From an uncultured Alphaproteobacteria bacterium (GTDB taxonomy: Bacteria > Pseudomonadota > Alphaproteobacteria > RF32 > CAG-239), in contig CAKQLF010000007.1 of the NCBI GenBank assembly GCA_934254585.1, positions 1 through 64,000 on the forward strand: a stretch of 64,000 nt of DNA, read 5' to 3'. Every line of letters starts with the position of its first letter. Within the stretch, counting starts at the first letter, position 1. This document shows positions 1 through 10,030 of the stretch, piece after piece. The translations under genes and the position numbers were made by a program. A model generated the notes under the pieces. The model did no database searches and was not told the DNA's origin. It saw nothing but the letters and a program-made list of their open reading frames with translations.

Positions 1-2
1 GC

Positions 3-2852
3 GCGATTTTTAATGATGGAAATGGCACAATCGGTGATATAACCGGAGATTTTATCGGTAACTATGTTTCTTCTTCTTCTTCTTATGTCTATGGGGGAGC
101 AGTTTATAATCATGGAAGAATCGGTGACATAACCGGAGATTTTATCGGTAACTATGTTTCTTCTTCTTCTTCTTATGTCTATGGTGGCGCGATTTATATT
201 TATAATTATAGTACAATCCGTAATATAACCGGAGATTTTATTGGTAACTATGCTTCTTCTTCCTCCTCAGATGCCAAAGGCGGAGCGATTTATAATAAAG
301 GAACAATAACCATCGCCGGTGCCAGCACTTTTACAGATAATTATGTTGAGCCTAAAGGTGGAGTTAAGACTTCTAACGCCATTCATAATGAAGGAACCAT
401 TAATTTTGATGGAACCAATATAGTCGTTAATGACGCTGTAACCGGTAATAATGGCACCATAAATATAGAAAGCTCAAGTAATGGTATGACCACTTTTAAT
501 AATACCGTTTCCGGTAATAAAGTTAACTTAAAGCAGGGAACTTTAAAGCTAGGGCATTATGAGTCAACACTGCTTGGCAAAAAATTTGTTGGTACTTTAG
601 GCGAGGGAGTTGATTTTAATGTAACCGGCGGAAAGCTGACCACGCAAGATGGAGCAACTAAAGACCATAACTTAGGCAATTTGAAACTGAGTGCAAATTT
701 GAACACCTCAATAGATGTGAATTTGAACGCTAAAACCGGCGACCAATTAATCGGCACGAGTGCGACATCTACTGATGGCAGTAAGATTTTGATTGACAAC
801 ATCAAAGTTTTAGCCGACGGCACAAATCATATTGTCAAAATTCAAGTGGCTAACGAGAAACTTAAAGATGTTATGGATTTGGCAAATGATGTTAAGGTTG
901 TGATGAATCCGTCTGATACCAACAACTATTTTGTTGTTTATGAAAAAAACGCTACTTCCGGCAATTTGAAGTTTGGTAATGTTAAGGCTTTGGAAACCGC
1001 TGTGCAGTTTGCAGACGCCAATAAAGCGTTTGCGACGGGTTCGGATAGCGTTGTCGATACGGATTTGGGCGCGCTGACCGGCGCAAGCTTGTCTATCAGC
1101 GGTAATGGCCACACGATTGACGGCAACAATAAAAAAGGTATGACGATTGCCGACGGCCAGAGCGTGACCCTGAATGATGTGACGATTAAAGGCTTTGACG
1201 GCGCGTTTGCCGAAAATAACGGAACAATGAACATTGCCGCCGGTGAGGGCAGTGAGCTGAATTTGAACAGCGGAATCAGCGGTTCCGGCGACATCAACGC
1301 CGACGGCGATGGCAAGCTGAACATCAACAGCGCAATTTCAGCCAATAAAATGACGGTTTCGGGCGGAGAGTTGAATTTGAAGAACGGCACCGAGTTGTCA
1401 AATGTCGAAAACTTTGTTGCCAACGGCGGTGTTTTGAATGTTGGTGATCAGACTGTCAATTTGAAAAATGCAGAGTTCAACAACGGCTCGACTTTGGCTG
1501 TCAATGTAAAAAGCGATGTCAATGGTTTGCTCAAGGCCGAAAATCTGACTATAAACGGTGGCAATTTGAAAGCCACTTTAGGTCAAGGTATTGTCGAAAA
1601 AGGTTCTAAGACAGTGACTTTGCTCGAAAGCGACAACCCATTTACTAACAACTTTACCGACGTGATGGAAAACAATATGTATGTTTTTGAAAAGGCGGAA
1701 AAAGCCGGCGATTACATTGTAAGTTTGACAAAAACAGCCGAAGATGTCAGCCAAGAAAACGGCGGTACGCAAAACAACGCCAATGCGGCAAAAGGTTGGG
1801 TTGACGGCTCTAAGTTTGAACAGGGTTCGGTTAGTGCCGATGTTGCCGACAAGCTTGCCGATTTGGCGCAAAACGACGGCAAAAGCTTTAATGATGCTTT
1901 GACGGCATTGGCACCGGGCGACAACTCTGAAGTTCGCACCAACTCGGTTAATAACAACACCGAAATGTTTAGAGCCGTGGTGACGCATTTGGACGAGGAT
2001 ACCAGAAATAAACAATATGGTTTGTCCTCGGGTGATGTGGTTGACGGCGTGAGCGTGTGGGCCAAAGCGTTTGGCAACCACGCCAAAGTTGACGACACGG
2101 CCAAGGCTTATGGTTTCAAATCCGACGGCTATGGCGCGACATTGGGCATAGAAAAACAATTGGATGACGCGTTCAAAGTCGGTTTGGGTTATAGCTATTT
2201 TTATAACGATATTTCGGGCTTTATGCGCGATAGCGATGTTAACACGCACACCGGTTTTGTTTATGGCGAATATCGTCCAAACAATTGGTATACCAACGCA
2301 ATTGTTTCGTATGGCTACTCCGAATATAATGAAACGAAGCACGTTGCCGGCAGTAAATATAAGGCGGAATACAACGTTGATAACATCGGCGCGCAGGTTA
2401 TGACCGGCTATAACGCCAACGTTGCGAAAGTAGACGTGACACCGGAAACCGGTTTGCGCTATAACAATATTCATCGTGATGATTATGTAGATGGCGCGGG
2501 GCAGGCGGTTAAGGCCGAAACAATGGACGTTATGACCGCTGTTGCCGGCGTAAAAGTTGGTAAAGATTTGGTCAGCTGCTTTGGCTTGAATGAGTTTTAT
2601 TGGCGTCCGGAAGCCCGTTTGGCGGCAACATACGATTTGATTTCGGATAGAGAAAATTCAGTCGTAAGTTTGGCTAATGGCTCGGGCTATGTGGTGGAAG
2701 GACAGCGTTTGAACCGCTTTGGTATTGAAGCCGGAGTAGGCGTGACGTTCTATCTGACGCCGGATGTTGAAAGCAGTATCGGTTACGAGGGTAAATTCCG
2801 TAAGGATTTCCAAGACCATACCGGCTATGTCAGTGCCAAATACAAGTTCTGA
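3..2852 (+). CDS. Autotransporter with C-terminal beta-barrel, 5' end outside window
   Basis: The reading frame is open from the window edge, so the ATG at 486 is internal and the gene is partial at its 5' end. The first part encodes three repeats of about 30 residues containing GDITGDFIGNY and a Ser run, then a Gly/Asn-rich passenger with many short beta-type motifs (for example INADGDGKLNINS). This is the composition of a right-handed beta-helix passenger. From about base 2040 the sequence turns into alternating aromatic and polar strands (VWAKAFGNHAKV, YGATLGIEKQL, FRKDFQDHTGYVSAKYKF) and ends in Phe, as in autotransporter barrels. The passenger would be displayed on the cell surface; its ligand is unknown. 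The signal peptide must lie upstream of the window. Family assignment is secure, function is not. Confidence 0.88.
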   Translation, partial: AIFNDGNGTIGDITGDFIGNYVSSSSSYVYGGAVYNHGRIGDITGDFIGNYVSSSSSYVYGGAIYIYNYSTIRNITGDFIGNYASSSSSDAKGGAIYNKGTITIAGASTFTDNYVEPKGGVKTSNAIHNEGTINFDGTNIVVNDAVTGNNGTINIESSSNGMTTFNNTVSGNKVNLKQGTLKLGHYESTLLGKKFVGTLGEGVDFNVTGGKLTTQDGATKDHNLGNLKLSANLNTSIDVNLNAKTGDQLIGTSATSTDGSKILIDNIKVLADGTNHIVKIQVANEKLKDVMDLANDVKVVMNPSDTNNYFVVYEKNATSGNLKFGNVKALETAVQFADANKAFATGSDSVVDTDLGALTGASLSISGNGHTIDGNNKKGMTIADGQSVTLNDVTIKGFDGAFAENNGTMNIAAGEGSELNLNSGISGSGDINADGDGKLNINSAISANKMTVSGGELNLKNGTELSNVENFVANGGVLNVGDQTVNLKNAEFNNGSTLAVNVKSDVNGLLKAENLTINGGNLKATLGQGIVEKGSKTVTLLESDNPFTNNFTDVMENNMYVFEKAEKAGDYIVSLTKTAEDVSQENGGTQNNANAAKGWVDGSKFEQGSVSADVADKLADLAQNDGKSFNDALTALAPGDNSEVRTNSVNNNTEMFRAVVTHLDEDTRNKQYGLSSGDVVDGVSVWAKAFGNHAKVDDTAKAYGFKSDGYGATLGIEKQLDDAFKVGLGYSYFYNDISGFMRDSDVNTHTGFVYGEYRPNNWYTNAIVSYGYSEYNETKHVAGSKYKAEYNVDNIGAQVMTGYNANVAKVDVTPETGLRYNNIHRDDYVDGAGQAVKAETMDVMTAVAGVKVGKDLVSCFGLNEFYWRPEARLAATYDLISDRENSVVSLANGSGYVVEGQRLNRFGIEAGVGVTFYLTPDVESSIGYEGKFRKDFQDHTGYVSAKYKF
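30..290 (+). repeat. Three in-frame tandem repeats in autotransporter passenger
   Basis: Copies start at 30, 120 and 216, so the periods are 90 and 96 bp (30 and 32 codons). Copies 1 and 2 are nearly identical at DNA level, including a TCT run coding for serines; copy 3 has diverged. The array probably continues upstream of the window. The near-identity of copies 1 and 2 suggests recent expansion or recombination. Confidence 0.85.
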
Positions 2853-2872
2853 ATGTGACGATGAACAACAAA

Positions 2873-2905
2873 AAATCTCCGGTTTTACAATCGGAGATTT
2901 TTTTT
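2873..2905 (+). terminator. Intrinsic terminator after autotransporter
   Basis: The stem AAATCTCCG/CGGAGATTT has a 10-nt loop and is followed by a run of T, 20 nt after the stop codon. Confidence 0.85.
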
Positions 2906-2919
2906 GCTGTGTTCAGAGG

Positions 2920-4083
2920 TTAGATTTTATTCACATCTATACACTTTTTTGTCGGATTATAAGAAATGGCTAGTTTACCGCGGCAAAGCAACTGCGCGTC
3001 TTGACCAAAAACTTCATATCTCCAACCGCTTAAAGTGTTGGTGCTGTGCGGCTGATTCAAAATAATAAAACGCAAGTCGTTGTCCGAGGCAATCAAACGT
3101 GCAGAAACACCGTGTTCCTGACTTTTAATTTTTAGCAGCATACGCAACATTTCAAACAGGCTTTGCTCGTGATTTGGCAACAAAACATCACTTTTGCGGT
3201 CTTTTCGGCAAATATCAGGTGAAACCGGATTTTGTCGAGCCATTTGCAAAGCATCTAAAATTTCTTGTCCCAATTTACCTTTGGCAATTTCCGGTTTAAG
3301 GTTGCGAACTTGCTTTAAATCTTCCTGTGTTTTAGGAAAAGAACTGGCCAAATTTAACAGTACATCGTCTTTAAGAATTCCCGAACGCGGTGTGTTGTGT
3401 TTTTGGGCGCGCTCTTCCCGCCATTGAGCCAAATATTTTAACGCCGAAAGAAAGTGCTGAGTGTGCACGTTGTGTCGTATGCGTTGCCAAGCGTTTTCCG
3501 GTGCAATGTGATAGCAGTTTTTATCACACAGTGCGTCAGTTTCTTCTTTTATCCAATCCAAACGGTTATCTTGTTGCATTTTGTTTTTTAAAAACTTGTA
3601 GCAGTCTATCAAATAAGTTACATCGTGCAAAGCATAACCGAGCTGATTTTCATCAAGAGGGCGAATACTCCAGTCCGTAAGACGGCAAGATTTATCGAGC
3701 TCCACACCGGTGATTGCGTGCACCAAATTGCCATAACCGATATTTTCGGGAAAACCACAGACCATCGCGGCAATTTGCGTGTCAAATACATTTTGGGGAA
3801 TTCGTCCGGTCAGATTGTAAAAAATTTCAATATCTTGACGTCCGGCGTGAAAAACTTTTACAATATTCGGATTGTCCAATATGCTGAAAAACGGAGATAA
3901 ATCCAAATTTTCGGCCAAAGGGTCAACAATGGCGGCATCTCCGTCATAGCCGATTTGCAATAAGCACAGCTTAGGATAATATGTTTTCTCACGAATAAAT
4001 TCCGAATCAACAGTAATAAAATTTTGAGTGCCCAAAACATTGCAAAATTGTTGCAATTTTTCAGTTGTATCAATTAAAAGCAT
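2920..4083 (-). CDS. rnd: Ribonuclease D
   Basis: A 387-residue 3'-to-5' exoribonuclease of the DEDDy family, which trims the 3' ends of tRNA precursors and other stable RNAs in the cytoplasm. The catalytic set is visible: D26 and E28 in VDSEF, D84 in HAGRQDIE, and Y150/D154 in YALHDVTYL. The C-terminal half contains an HRDC-type helical region (around residues 205-280, with RNLKPEIAKGKLGQ). Length is normal for RNase D. The start follows GGAG at suitable spacing. It is transcribed divergently from aspS across 120 bp and ends close to the autotransporter terminator. Confidence 0.93.
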   Translation of the reverse strand: MLLIDTTEKLQQFCNVLGTQNFITVDSEFIREKTYYPKLCLLQIGYDGDAAIVDPLAENLDLSPFFSILDNPNIVKVFHAGRQDIEIFYNLTGRIPQNVFDTQIAAMVCGFPENIGYGNLVHAITGVELDKSCRLTDWSIRPLDENQLGYALHDVTYLIDCYKFLKNKMQQDNRLDWIKEETDALCDKNCYHIAPENAWQRIRHNVHTQHFLSALKYLAQWREERAQKHNTPRSGILKDDVLLNLASSFPKTQEDLKQVRNLKPEIAKGKLGQEILDALQMARQNPVSPDICRKDRKSDVLLPNHEQSLFEMLRMLLKIKSQEHGVSARLIASDNDLRFIILNQPHSTNTLSGWRYEVFGQDAQLLCRGKLAISYNPTKKCIDVNKI

Positions 4084-4203
4084 AATAAAATCTCCATAAT
4101 ATTCAAAATAACGCGGATTATTTAAGATTTTTTTAATTTGTGATTGATTTTCTTTAAATTTGGCTCTAGAACAAATAAAGTTACAATTTTATAAGAGGAT
4201 ATA

Positions 4204-5961
4204 ATGAACGAATATCGGACGCATACTTGCGGACAGCTTAGAGCCGCAGATGTCGGGCAACACGTTAAATTGGCCGGCTGGATTCATCGTAAGCGTAATC
4301 TGGGAAACTTGTGCTTTGTCGATTTGCGCGATCACTATGGTATAACTCAATGTGTTTTTGACAGCTCGTCGGATTTATTTGCCAAAATCAAAGATATTAG
4401 AGTTGAAAGCGTGGTCGGAATAGATGGTGAAGTGGTGGCGCGTGAAAGCGTTAATAAAAATATGCCGACCGGTGATATAGAAATCAAAGTTTCAGCGGTT
4501 GAAATTTATTCCGAAGCTGATGTTTTGCCGATTCAGGTTTTTGGTGAAGGTGATGAACCGGAAGAAATGCGTCTGAAATATCGTTTTTTGGATTTGCGCC
4601 GCGAACGTATTCACAATAATATTTTGTTGCGTTGCAAAGTGATTGCCGAAATGCGCCGTTTGATGACCGAACAAGGATTTACCGAATATCAAACCCCGAT
4701 TTTAACCGCGTCTTCTCCGGAAGGTGCTCGTGACTTTTTGGTGCCGTCGCGCTTGAATCCCGGAAAGTTTTATGCTTTGCCGCAAGCTCCGCAACAATTT
4801 AAGCAATTGCTGATGGTTTCCGGCTTTGACCGCTATTTCCAAATTGCTCCGTGCTTTCGTGATGAAGACCCGCGCGCCGACCGTTCTCCGGGAGAATTTT
4901 ATCAGTTAGATATGGAAATGTCTTTTGTAACACAAGAAGACGTGTTTAAGGTTATTGAAAACACAATGGGCGGAATTTTTAACAAATTCGCCAACGGTCG
5001 CACGGTGACGCAAACTCCGTTTCCGAGAATTGCTTTCCGCGAGGCTATGCTGAAATATGGTAGTGATAAGCCGGATTTGCGCAACCCGCTGTTTATTGTT
5101 GATGCTACGCCGTTTTTCAATAATTCCGGTTTCAGCGTTTATGATGGCAAAGTCGCCAATGGTGAACAGATTCGCGCCATTAAAGCTCCGGCAGCCGGCA
5201 ATAAACCGCGCTCATTCTTCGATAAGTTAGATGGTTATGCCAAAGAAGAAGGTTTTGGTGGAATGGCTTATGTGGCTTTGTCTGATAATGGTGCCAAAGG
5301 TATTGCCAAATATTTTTCTGAAGAAAAAATGGCTGAGTTGAAAGCCCTGTTTGACGTTAAAGATGGTGACGCCGTTTTGTTTATGGGCGGTTCAGCCAAA
5401 ACAATCAATAAATTTGCCGGCAAAGTTCGTAATAAATTGGGTGAGGAACTTGATTTGTTTGAAAAAGACACATTTAAATTATGTTGGGTGGTTGATTTTC
5501 CGTTTTATGAAGAAAATGAAGAAACCGGAGCTATCGAATTTTCTCACAATCCGTTTTCTATGCCGCAAGGCGGTTTGGACGCATTGAACAATAAAAATCC
5601 GCTTGATATTTTGGCATATCAATACGATTTGGTTTGCAACGGTGTGGAACTGGCTTCCGGTGCGGTTCGCAACCACGTTCCGGAAATTATGTATCGAGCC
5701 TTTGAAATTGCCGGCTATGATCGTAGCGTTGTCGATAATAAATTTGGTGGAATGATTAACGCGTTTAAATATGGTGCGCCGCCGCACGCCGGTTGCGCCC
5801 CTGGTATTGACCGCACGGTTATGTTGCTGTTAGATGAGCCGATTATTCGCGATGTGATTTTGTTCCCGCTTAACGGAAAAGCACAAGATTTGATGATGCA
5901 GGCTCCGAATACGGTGACCGAGCAACAGCTAAAGGATTTGCATATAGAAATAAAATTATAA
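4204..5961 (+). CDS. aspS: Aspartyl-tRNA synthetase (class II, bacterial type)
   Basis: Charges tRNA-Asp with aspartate. At 585 residues it has the full bacterial length. An N-terminal OB-fold anticodon domain (residues 1-110, [20 protein letters not shown]) is followed by the catalytic core, with motif 2 [19 protein letters not shown] and motif 3 [17 protein letters not shown]. The GAD insertion lies between about 290 and 420. Many alphaproteobacterial AspRS enzymes are non-discriminating and also make Asp-tRNA-Asn for GatCAB; that cannot be decided here. AGAGGA precedes the ATG, and a strong terminator follows. Confidence 0.97.
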   Translation: MNEYRTHTCGQLRAADVGQHVKLAGWIHRKRNLGNLCFVDLRDHYGITQCVFDSSSDLFAKIKDIRVESVVGIDGEVVARESVNKNMPTGDIEIKVSAVEIYSEADVLPIQVFGEGDEPEEMRLKYRFLDLRRERIHNNILLRCKVIAEMRRLMTEQGFTEYQTPILTASSPEGARDFLVPSRLNPGKFYALPQAPQQFKQLLMVSGFDRYFQIAPCFRDEDPRADRSPGEFYQLDMEMSFVTQEDVFKVIENTMGGIFNKFANGRTVTQTPFPRIAFREAMLKYGSDKPDLRNPLFIVDATPFFNNSGFSVYDGKVANGEQIRAIKAPAAGNKPRSFFDKLDGYAKEEGFGGMAYVALSDNGAKGIAKYFSEEKMAELKALFDVKDGDAVLFMGGSAKTINKFAGKVRNKLGEELDLFEKDTFKLCWVVDFPFYEENEETGAIEFSHNPFSMPQGGLDALNNKNPLDILAYQYDLVCNGVELASGAVRNHVPEIMYRAFEIAGYDRSVVDNKFGGMINAFKYGAPPHAGCAPGIDRTVMLLLDEPIIRDVILFPLNGKAQDLMMQAPNTVTEQQLKDLHIEIKL

Positions 5962-5970
5962 AAAAACAGT

Positions 5971-6002
5971 AAGGCTCTGTCAAAAAAAGACGGAGCCTTT
6001 AT
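5971..6002 (+). terminator. Intrinsic terminator after aspS
   Basis: The stem AAGGCTCTGTC/GACGGAGCCTT has an A7 loop and a T-rich tail, 10 nt after the aspS stop codon. Confidence 0.85.
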
Positions 6003-6070
6003 TAAAATGCTTGCAAAGGCAATAAATTTAGTTAAACTAAAACTATTGAACTTAGGGGAGTGTTAAAATA

Positions 6071-7075
6071 ATGAAAAAATATTTATTGATGACTTGCGCA
6101 ATTTTGTTGGCGGTTCCGGCGTACGCCGATGTTAATGAATTGTTGGATAAAGTGAAAAATAAAGATGTGTCGGCGGTTGAAACTTTGCTGAGTAAGGGTG
6201 AAAATATTAACGCCGCAAATGAGCAGGGAAATACGGCTCTGCATTATGCCGTGGCTACTGGAAATGTCCGGATGGTGGAACTTTTGCTCGCACACGATGC
6301 AGATATGAATATTAAAAATAATAAGGGCTGGACTCCATTGGGTATTGCTGAAAAGAAAAACGTCGGTTCCGTATACGATGTTCTGAAAAATAAGAAAGCG
6401 GCCGATGAAGCAAAAGTGAAAAAAGAGGCCGAAATTAAAGCAAAATTAGAGGCGGAAAAATTAGAGGCGGAAAAAGCTAAAATTGCAGCCGAGGCCAAGA
6501 TTAAAGCGGAAATTGAAGCTCGAAAAACAGCGGAAAAAGCTCGCGCGAAAACCGAAATAAAAGCAAAACAGGAAGCTTTAGCCGCAGAACAGAAAAGTGA
6601 AAAACTTACTGCCCAAAAACAACCGGTGTCAAAAGACGTAAAACAAACCACAGTCAAAGAAAAAGCTGTTGTAAGCAACGTGAAGAAAAATGTTGTCAAA
6701 AAACAACCGGCAAGCAAAAAAATTCCGTTACAGAAAAATACTTCGAAAAAAATTGCTAAACAGGTGTTTAAGGCTTCTCCGTTAGCGGCAAAAGTTAATC
6801 AAGGCGAGGAAGAAATTGTTTATTGTCTGCAATATTTAGGTTTGCAAGGCGAGCAAAAAAATATGCTTACCGCGGCCGAGTATTATGCCGCTGAAAATGG
6901 CGTAAACAAGACGCGTTATGAACTGGCGGCGGCAGAGGCTAAGCATTATTATGAAAATGCTTCGGCAGAAGATATTAAAAGCCGCGCCGATACATGCGGC
7001 AAATATATAACGCCGAAACAAGCCGATAAACAAAATAAAATTATCCGCAGTATTAATCGTACTATCGGTTTATAA
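6071..7075 (+). CDS. Secreted ankyrin-repeat protein with Lys/Ala-rich coiled coil
   Basis: 334 residues. An N-terminal signal peptide (MKKYLLMTCAILLAVPAYA) predicts export to the periplasm. Residues about 25-115 form roughly three ankyrin repeats (NEQGNTALHYAVATGNVRMVELLL is the clearest). A long Lys/Glu/Ala-rich charged helix follows (about 115-180), then a basic linker and a C-terminal helical domain with two Cys residues (VYCLQYLG and DTCGKY). GGGGAG precedes the start. Ankyrin repeats mediate protein-protein contact, but the partner is unknown. It is monocistronic between two terminators. A periplasmic scaffold role is inference. Confidence 0.75.
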   Translation: MKKYLLMTCAILLAVPAYADVNELLDKVKNKDVSAVETLLSKGENINAANEQGNTALHYAVATGNVRMVELLLAHDADMNIKNNKGWTPLGIAEKKNVGSVYDVLKNKKAADEAKVKKEAEIKAKLEAEKLEAEKAKIAAEAKIKAEIEARKTAEKARAKTEIKAKQEALAAEQKSEKLTAQKQPVSKDVKQTTVKEKAVVSNVKKNVVKKQPASKKIPLQKNTSKKIAKQVFKASPLAAKVNQGEEEIVYCLQYLGLQGEQKNMLTAAEYYAAENGVNKTRYELAAAEAKHYYENASAEDIKSRADTCGKYITPKQADKQNKIIRSINRTIGL

Positions 7076-7093
7076 GATTAAAACACTTGTGCG

Positions 7094-7128
7094 AAAATAG
7101 TGGTTCTTGTTAAAGAATCACTATTTTT
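7094..7128. terminator. Hairpin terminator between convergent genes
   Basis: The stem AAATAGTG-TTCTT/AAGAA-CACTATTT has one internal mismatch and T-rich sequence on its 3' side. It lies between the ankyrin gene and dtd, overlapping the last codons of dtd, and could work in both directions. Confidence 0.65.
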
Positions 7129-7558
7129 GTAGGCAGAAAGTGCAAGGACCATCGTTAATCAAAGCCACTTTCATATCGGCCTGAAAAATTCCGGTTTTTA
7201 ACGATAATCCATAAGTTTGCAATTGTTGCACCAGATATTCATATAAATATTTTGCCTCATCGGGGCGGGCGGCTGTTTCAAACCCCGGGCGGTTACCTCG
7301 GCTTAAATCGGCGGCTAATGTAAATTGTGAAACCGCCAAAATTTCTCCTTTTACATCTTGAATGGAAAGATTCATTTTGTTATTTTCATCTTCAAAAATG
7401 CGCAAATTAGCAATTTTTCGAGCCAAAAAATCAGCTTGTTCCGTAGTGTCATTTTTTTCTATTCCGATAAACAGCAAAAATCCTTTAGCAATTTCCGAAA
7501 CTTTTTGATTGTTTACACTAACCGAAGCACTTAGAACTTTTTGTACTAAAATTTTCAT
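7121..7558 (-). CDS. dtd: D-aminoacyl-tRNA deacylase (DTD)
   Basis: 145 residues, the normal length. It hydrolyses D-amino acids mis-attached to tRNA and also removes Gly from tRNA-Ala. The two family signatures are present: SQFTLAAD (residues about 77-84) and the Gly-cisPro motif in NDGPCTF near the C-terminus. The Cys where Val is common (NDGPVT) is a mild variant. It lies 10 bp downstream of the SpmA/SpmB-like gene on the same strand, so the two are likely co-transcribed. Confidence 0.93.
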   Translation of the reverse strand: MKILVQKVLSASVSVNNQKVSEIAKGFLLFIGIEKNDTTEQADFLARKIANLRIFEDENNKMNLSIQDVKGEILAVSQFTLAADLSRGNRPGFETAARPDEAKYLYEYLVQQLQTYGLSLKTGIFQADMKVALINDGPCTFCLQK

Positions 7559-7568
7559 ATTTTTATTC

Positions 7569-8795
7569 CTAATAAAACAGGTAAGACAAAATGACCGCCG
7601 CCAACACGCCTATAAAATCTGCAAACAAGGCACAAGGCAAGGCCGCGCCGGTTTTAGATATTTTCACCGCGCCAAAATACAAAGCGACCACATAAAAAGT
7701 TGTTTCGGTAGAACCTTGAATAACAGCCGATACAAAAGCCGGAAAGCTATCGGCACCATAATTTTGCATTGTTTCAATCATTAAGGCGCGGGCACCGTTT
7801 CCGGAAAGCGGTTTCATTAAAGCCGTTGGTAAAGCGGCAATAAATTCGGTATCGCAACCCAAAAAATTAAAGCCTTTTTCAAAAATCCAAACAATGGCAT
7901 CTAACACGCCGGAATAGCGCGTAACGGCAATTGCCGTCAACATAGCCACTAAATAGGGAATGATTTGCACGGCAATCTGAAAACCTTCTTTGGCACCGGA
8001 GATAAATGTTTCATATAAATTGAGTTTTTTAATTGCTCCGAATACCATAAAAAAAGTGATAACACTTAAAATAAGGGCATTACCGATTGTTTCGGAATAG
8101 GTAAGTCTTTGTTGTTGGTCAAGTTGTGAAAAGATATAGCCTATTAAACCAAGAAAAGCTGCAATTATGGCTAAATAAGTCAACATTTTGCGATTAAATA
8201 CCTGAAGTTTTTGGCTCACAGCAACAGCAAGAAAACCAGCGAGGGTAGAGCAAAAAGTTGCCAACAAGATAGGTACAAAAACGGCTCCGGGGTTAAGCGA
8301 ACCTTGAAGATGTCGATACATCAAAATTGAAATCGGCAAAATGGTTAAAGAAGATGCGTTTAACACAATAAACATTATTTGCGCCTTAGAGGCCGTGTCT
8401 TTTTTCGGATTGGTCATCTGAAGTTGTTCCATAGCTTTCAAGCCCATCGGGGTGGCAGCGTTATCAAGCCCGAGCATATTTGCGGCCATATTCATCACCA
8501 TTGAGCCCACAGCCGGACTGTTTTCCGGTAAATCCGGCATAATTATTTTAAACAAAGGGCGCAACGCTTTGGCTAAAACTTCTGTAAATCCTGATTTTTC
8601 GGCAATTTTTAACAATCCGAGCCAAAGACAGAGCATACCGGTCAAATTCAAAGCAATCTGAAAAGCTCCGGTTGCCGCTTCAAACAGATGATTCACAAGC
8701 ATTGTCCAAATTTGCGTGTTTCCCAAAAAACAGGCTTGGATAAAAGCGGCAATAAAGCTAATAATGAAAAATGAAGTCCAAATAATGTTTAACAT
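7569..8795 (-). CDS. Fused SpmA-SpmB-type nucleoside-transporter-like membrane protein
   Basis: 408 residues with about ten hydrophobic helices. The first half resembles spore maturation protein A (MPDLPENSPAVGSMVMNMAANMLGLDNAATPMG) and the second half SpmB (TALMKPLSGNGARALMIE, VIQGSTETTFYV). Both halves carry the 'Gate' fold found in nucleoside transporters. In Bacillus the two are separate sporulation genes; in Gram-negative bacteria one fused protein is common and its substrate is not established. AAGGAA precedes the start. It appears to head an operon with dtd. Confidence 0.82.
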   Translation of the reverse strand: MLNIIWTSFFIISFIAAFIQACFLGNTQIWTMLVNHLFEAATGAFQIALNLTGMLCLWLGLLKIAEKSGFTEVLAKALRPLFKIIMPDLPENSPAVGSMVMNMAANMLGLDNAATPMGLKAMEQLQMTNPKKDTASKAQIMFIVLNASSLTILPISILMYRHLQGSLNPGAVFVPILLATFCSTLAGFLAVAVSQKLQVFNRKMLTYLAIIAAFLGLIGYIFSQLDQQQRLTYSETIGNALILSVITFFMVFGAIKKLNLYETFISGAKEGFQIAVQIIPYLVAMLTAIAVTRYSGVLDAIVWIFEKGFNFLGCDTEFIAALPTALMKPLSGNGARALMIETMQNYGADSFPAFVSAVIQGSTETTFYVVALYFGAVKISKTGAALPCALFADFIGVLAAVILSYLFY

Positions 8796-8886
8796 CTGAA
8801 AATTCCTTTGTTTTTCTATATATTAGGCAGTTGTTAAATTTATGCAAATTAATTTGCGTAAATTTATGATTATTGTGAATAAGATA

Positions 8887-8915
8887 TTGACAAAAAACAC
8901 AAAATGTAATATATT
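8887..8915 (+). promoter_or_regulatory. Sigma-70-type promoter for the 8939 lipoprotein
   Basis: TTGACA at 8887-8892, a 17-nt spacer, then TATATT at 8910-8915, 24 nt before the ATG. Confidence 0.7.
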
Positions 8916-8938
8916 CTAATCAGTTTCGGGAGGCTAAT

Positions 8939-9670
8939 ATGGCATTAAAAGACAAATTGAATAAAGTTAAAACAGTTGCAATGGGAGCAGTTTTGGCGGC
9001 AACAACGTTGAGTAGTTGCAATGGTGGTTCAAACTCTGAAAAAGAACCTGTTCAAGATATGCTTGCTCTAAAAGAAGTTGACGGAGTCGATATATTCGGA
9101 AACAAGTTGGTTTTGACTAAGGTAAATTTTCCTATATATAAAAGTGATGAAATGATTGATGATCATCGAAGCCTGTTATTTTGGGGATTAGAGCCTAACG
9201 AACAAGCAAAACGAAACTCAAAAGAAACCACCCATGCTGAAGAGTTCGTTTATCCTAATGGTGAAGTCGGCGGCTATGTAGAAGTTTATGATGATGGAGT
9301 TTTAAAAGCAAACAACAGTTTGGTTTTGATTGATGGCAAAATTCAAGTGATAGGTGACAAGGAACATTATGAGAAAAATTTGAATCGTCTAACTTCATTA
9401 ATGTCTGCCGAACGTGACCGTAAAAAACGCGAAATATTGATGCAAATACGCGAGAGAAAAAGAGCGGAAATGAGACGATCTGCTGTTAAAAAATCTGAGC
9501 CGGAACAGTTAAAGGACTCAACTGCCATACAAAACGCAGCCGACAGTGTCGCTGATACTAATTTTGTAAAAGAGTTTTCTCATCAACCTGAAACCGTATA
9601 TCACGAGAAAAAACAACCGATTGATTCGGTGTTGAATATGCTACATCATCAGGAACACGGGCGAAACTAA
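8939..9670 (+). CDS. Putative lipoprotein of unknown function
   Basis: 243 residues. The N-terminus (AMGAVLAATTLSSC) carries a lipobox-like LSSC, so a lipoprotein signal is likely, with Cys27 as the modified residue. The middle has a YPNGEVGGYVEVYDDG segment reminiscent of a single MORN-like strand pair. Residues 150-190 form a highly charged Arg/Glu/Lys helix. The tail is polar. GGGAGG precedes the ATG and a consensus promoter lies just upstream, so it is probably well expressed. No recognised family. Confidence 0.65.
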   Translation: MALKDKLNKVKTVAMGAVLAATTLSSCNGGSNSEKEPVQDMLALKEVDGVDIFGNKLVLTKVNFPIYKSDEMIDDHRSLLFWGLEPNEQAKRNSKETTHAEEFVYPNGEVGGYVEVYDDGVLKANNSLVLIDGKIQVIGDKEHYEKNLNRLTSLMSAERDRKKREILMQIRERKRAEMRRSAVKKSEPEQLKDSTAIQNAADSVADTNFVKEFSHQPETVYHEKKQPIDSVLNMLHHQEHGRN

Positions 9671-9739
9671 AAAAATCGGTGGAAAAAATAAAATATATTT
9701 TACTTTATAGGTAAGGTGATTTATTAATACATCAAACGC

Positions 9740-9815
9740 GGGGTTATAGCTCAGTTGGGAGAGCGACAGGTTCGCAATCTGTAGGTCAGGAGTTCGATCC
9801 TCCTTAGCTCCACCA
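9740..9815 (+). tRNA. tRNA-Ala(CGC)
   Basis: A complete cloverleaf with encoded CCA. The acceptor stem GGGGTTA/TAGCTCC contains the alanine identity pair G3:U70, and the anticodon loop TTCGCAA gives anticodon CGC (codon GCG). Confidence 0.95.
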
Positions 9816-9827
9816 ATAAAACGAAAG

Positions 9828-9850
9828 ACGGGGGTAGTCCCCGTTTTTTT
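9828..9850 (+). terminator. Terminator after tRNA-Ala(CGC)
   Basis: The stem ACGGGG/CCCCGT is followed by seven T, 13 nt after the tRNA. The 196 bases from here to the next gene at 10047 are AT-rich and hold only the leader described for that gene. Confidence 0.85.
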
Positions 9851-10030
9851 AATTACAAGATATTGAAGCAAAACAGCGACTAATTTAGTGGTATAAAGTA
9901 TATAAAATTTAAGCTTAATTGAATGTTGAAATTTTATAAGTTTTACTGATTTTTAAATACAAAACATCTTGACAAAAATAGGTAAAAATGTTTTTCTCTT
10001 AAACAGAGTTAAGTATAATTTTGTTTAATT

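Noticed and set aside
1578..2474. 298-codon open frame opposite the autotransporter barrel
   Set aside because: It is the antisense shadow of a clear beta-barrel coding region, with no ribosome site and a composition typical of reversed codons.
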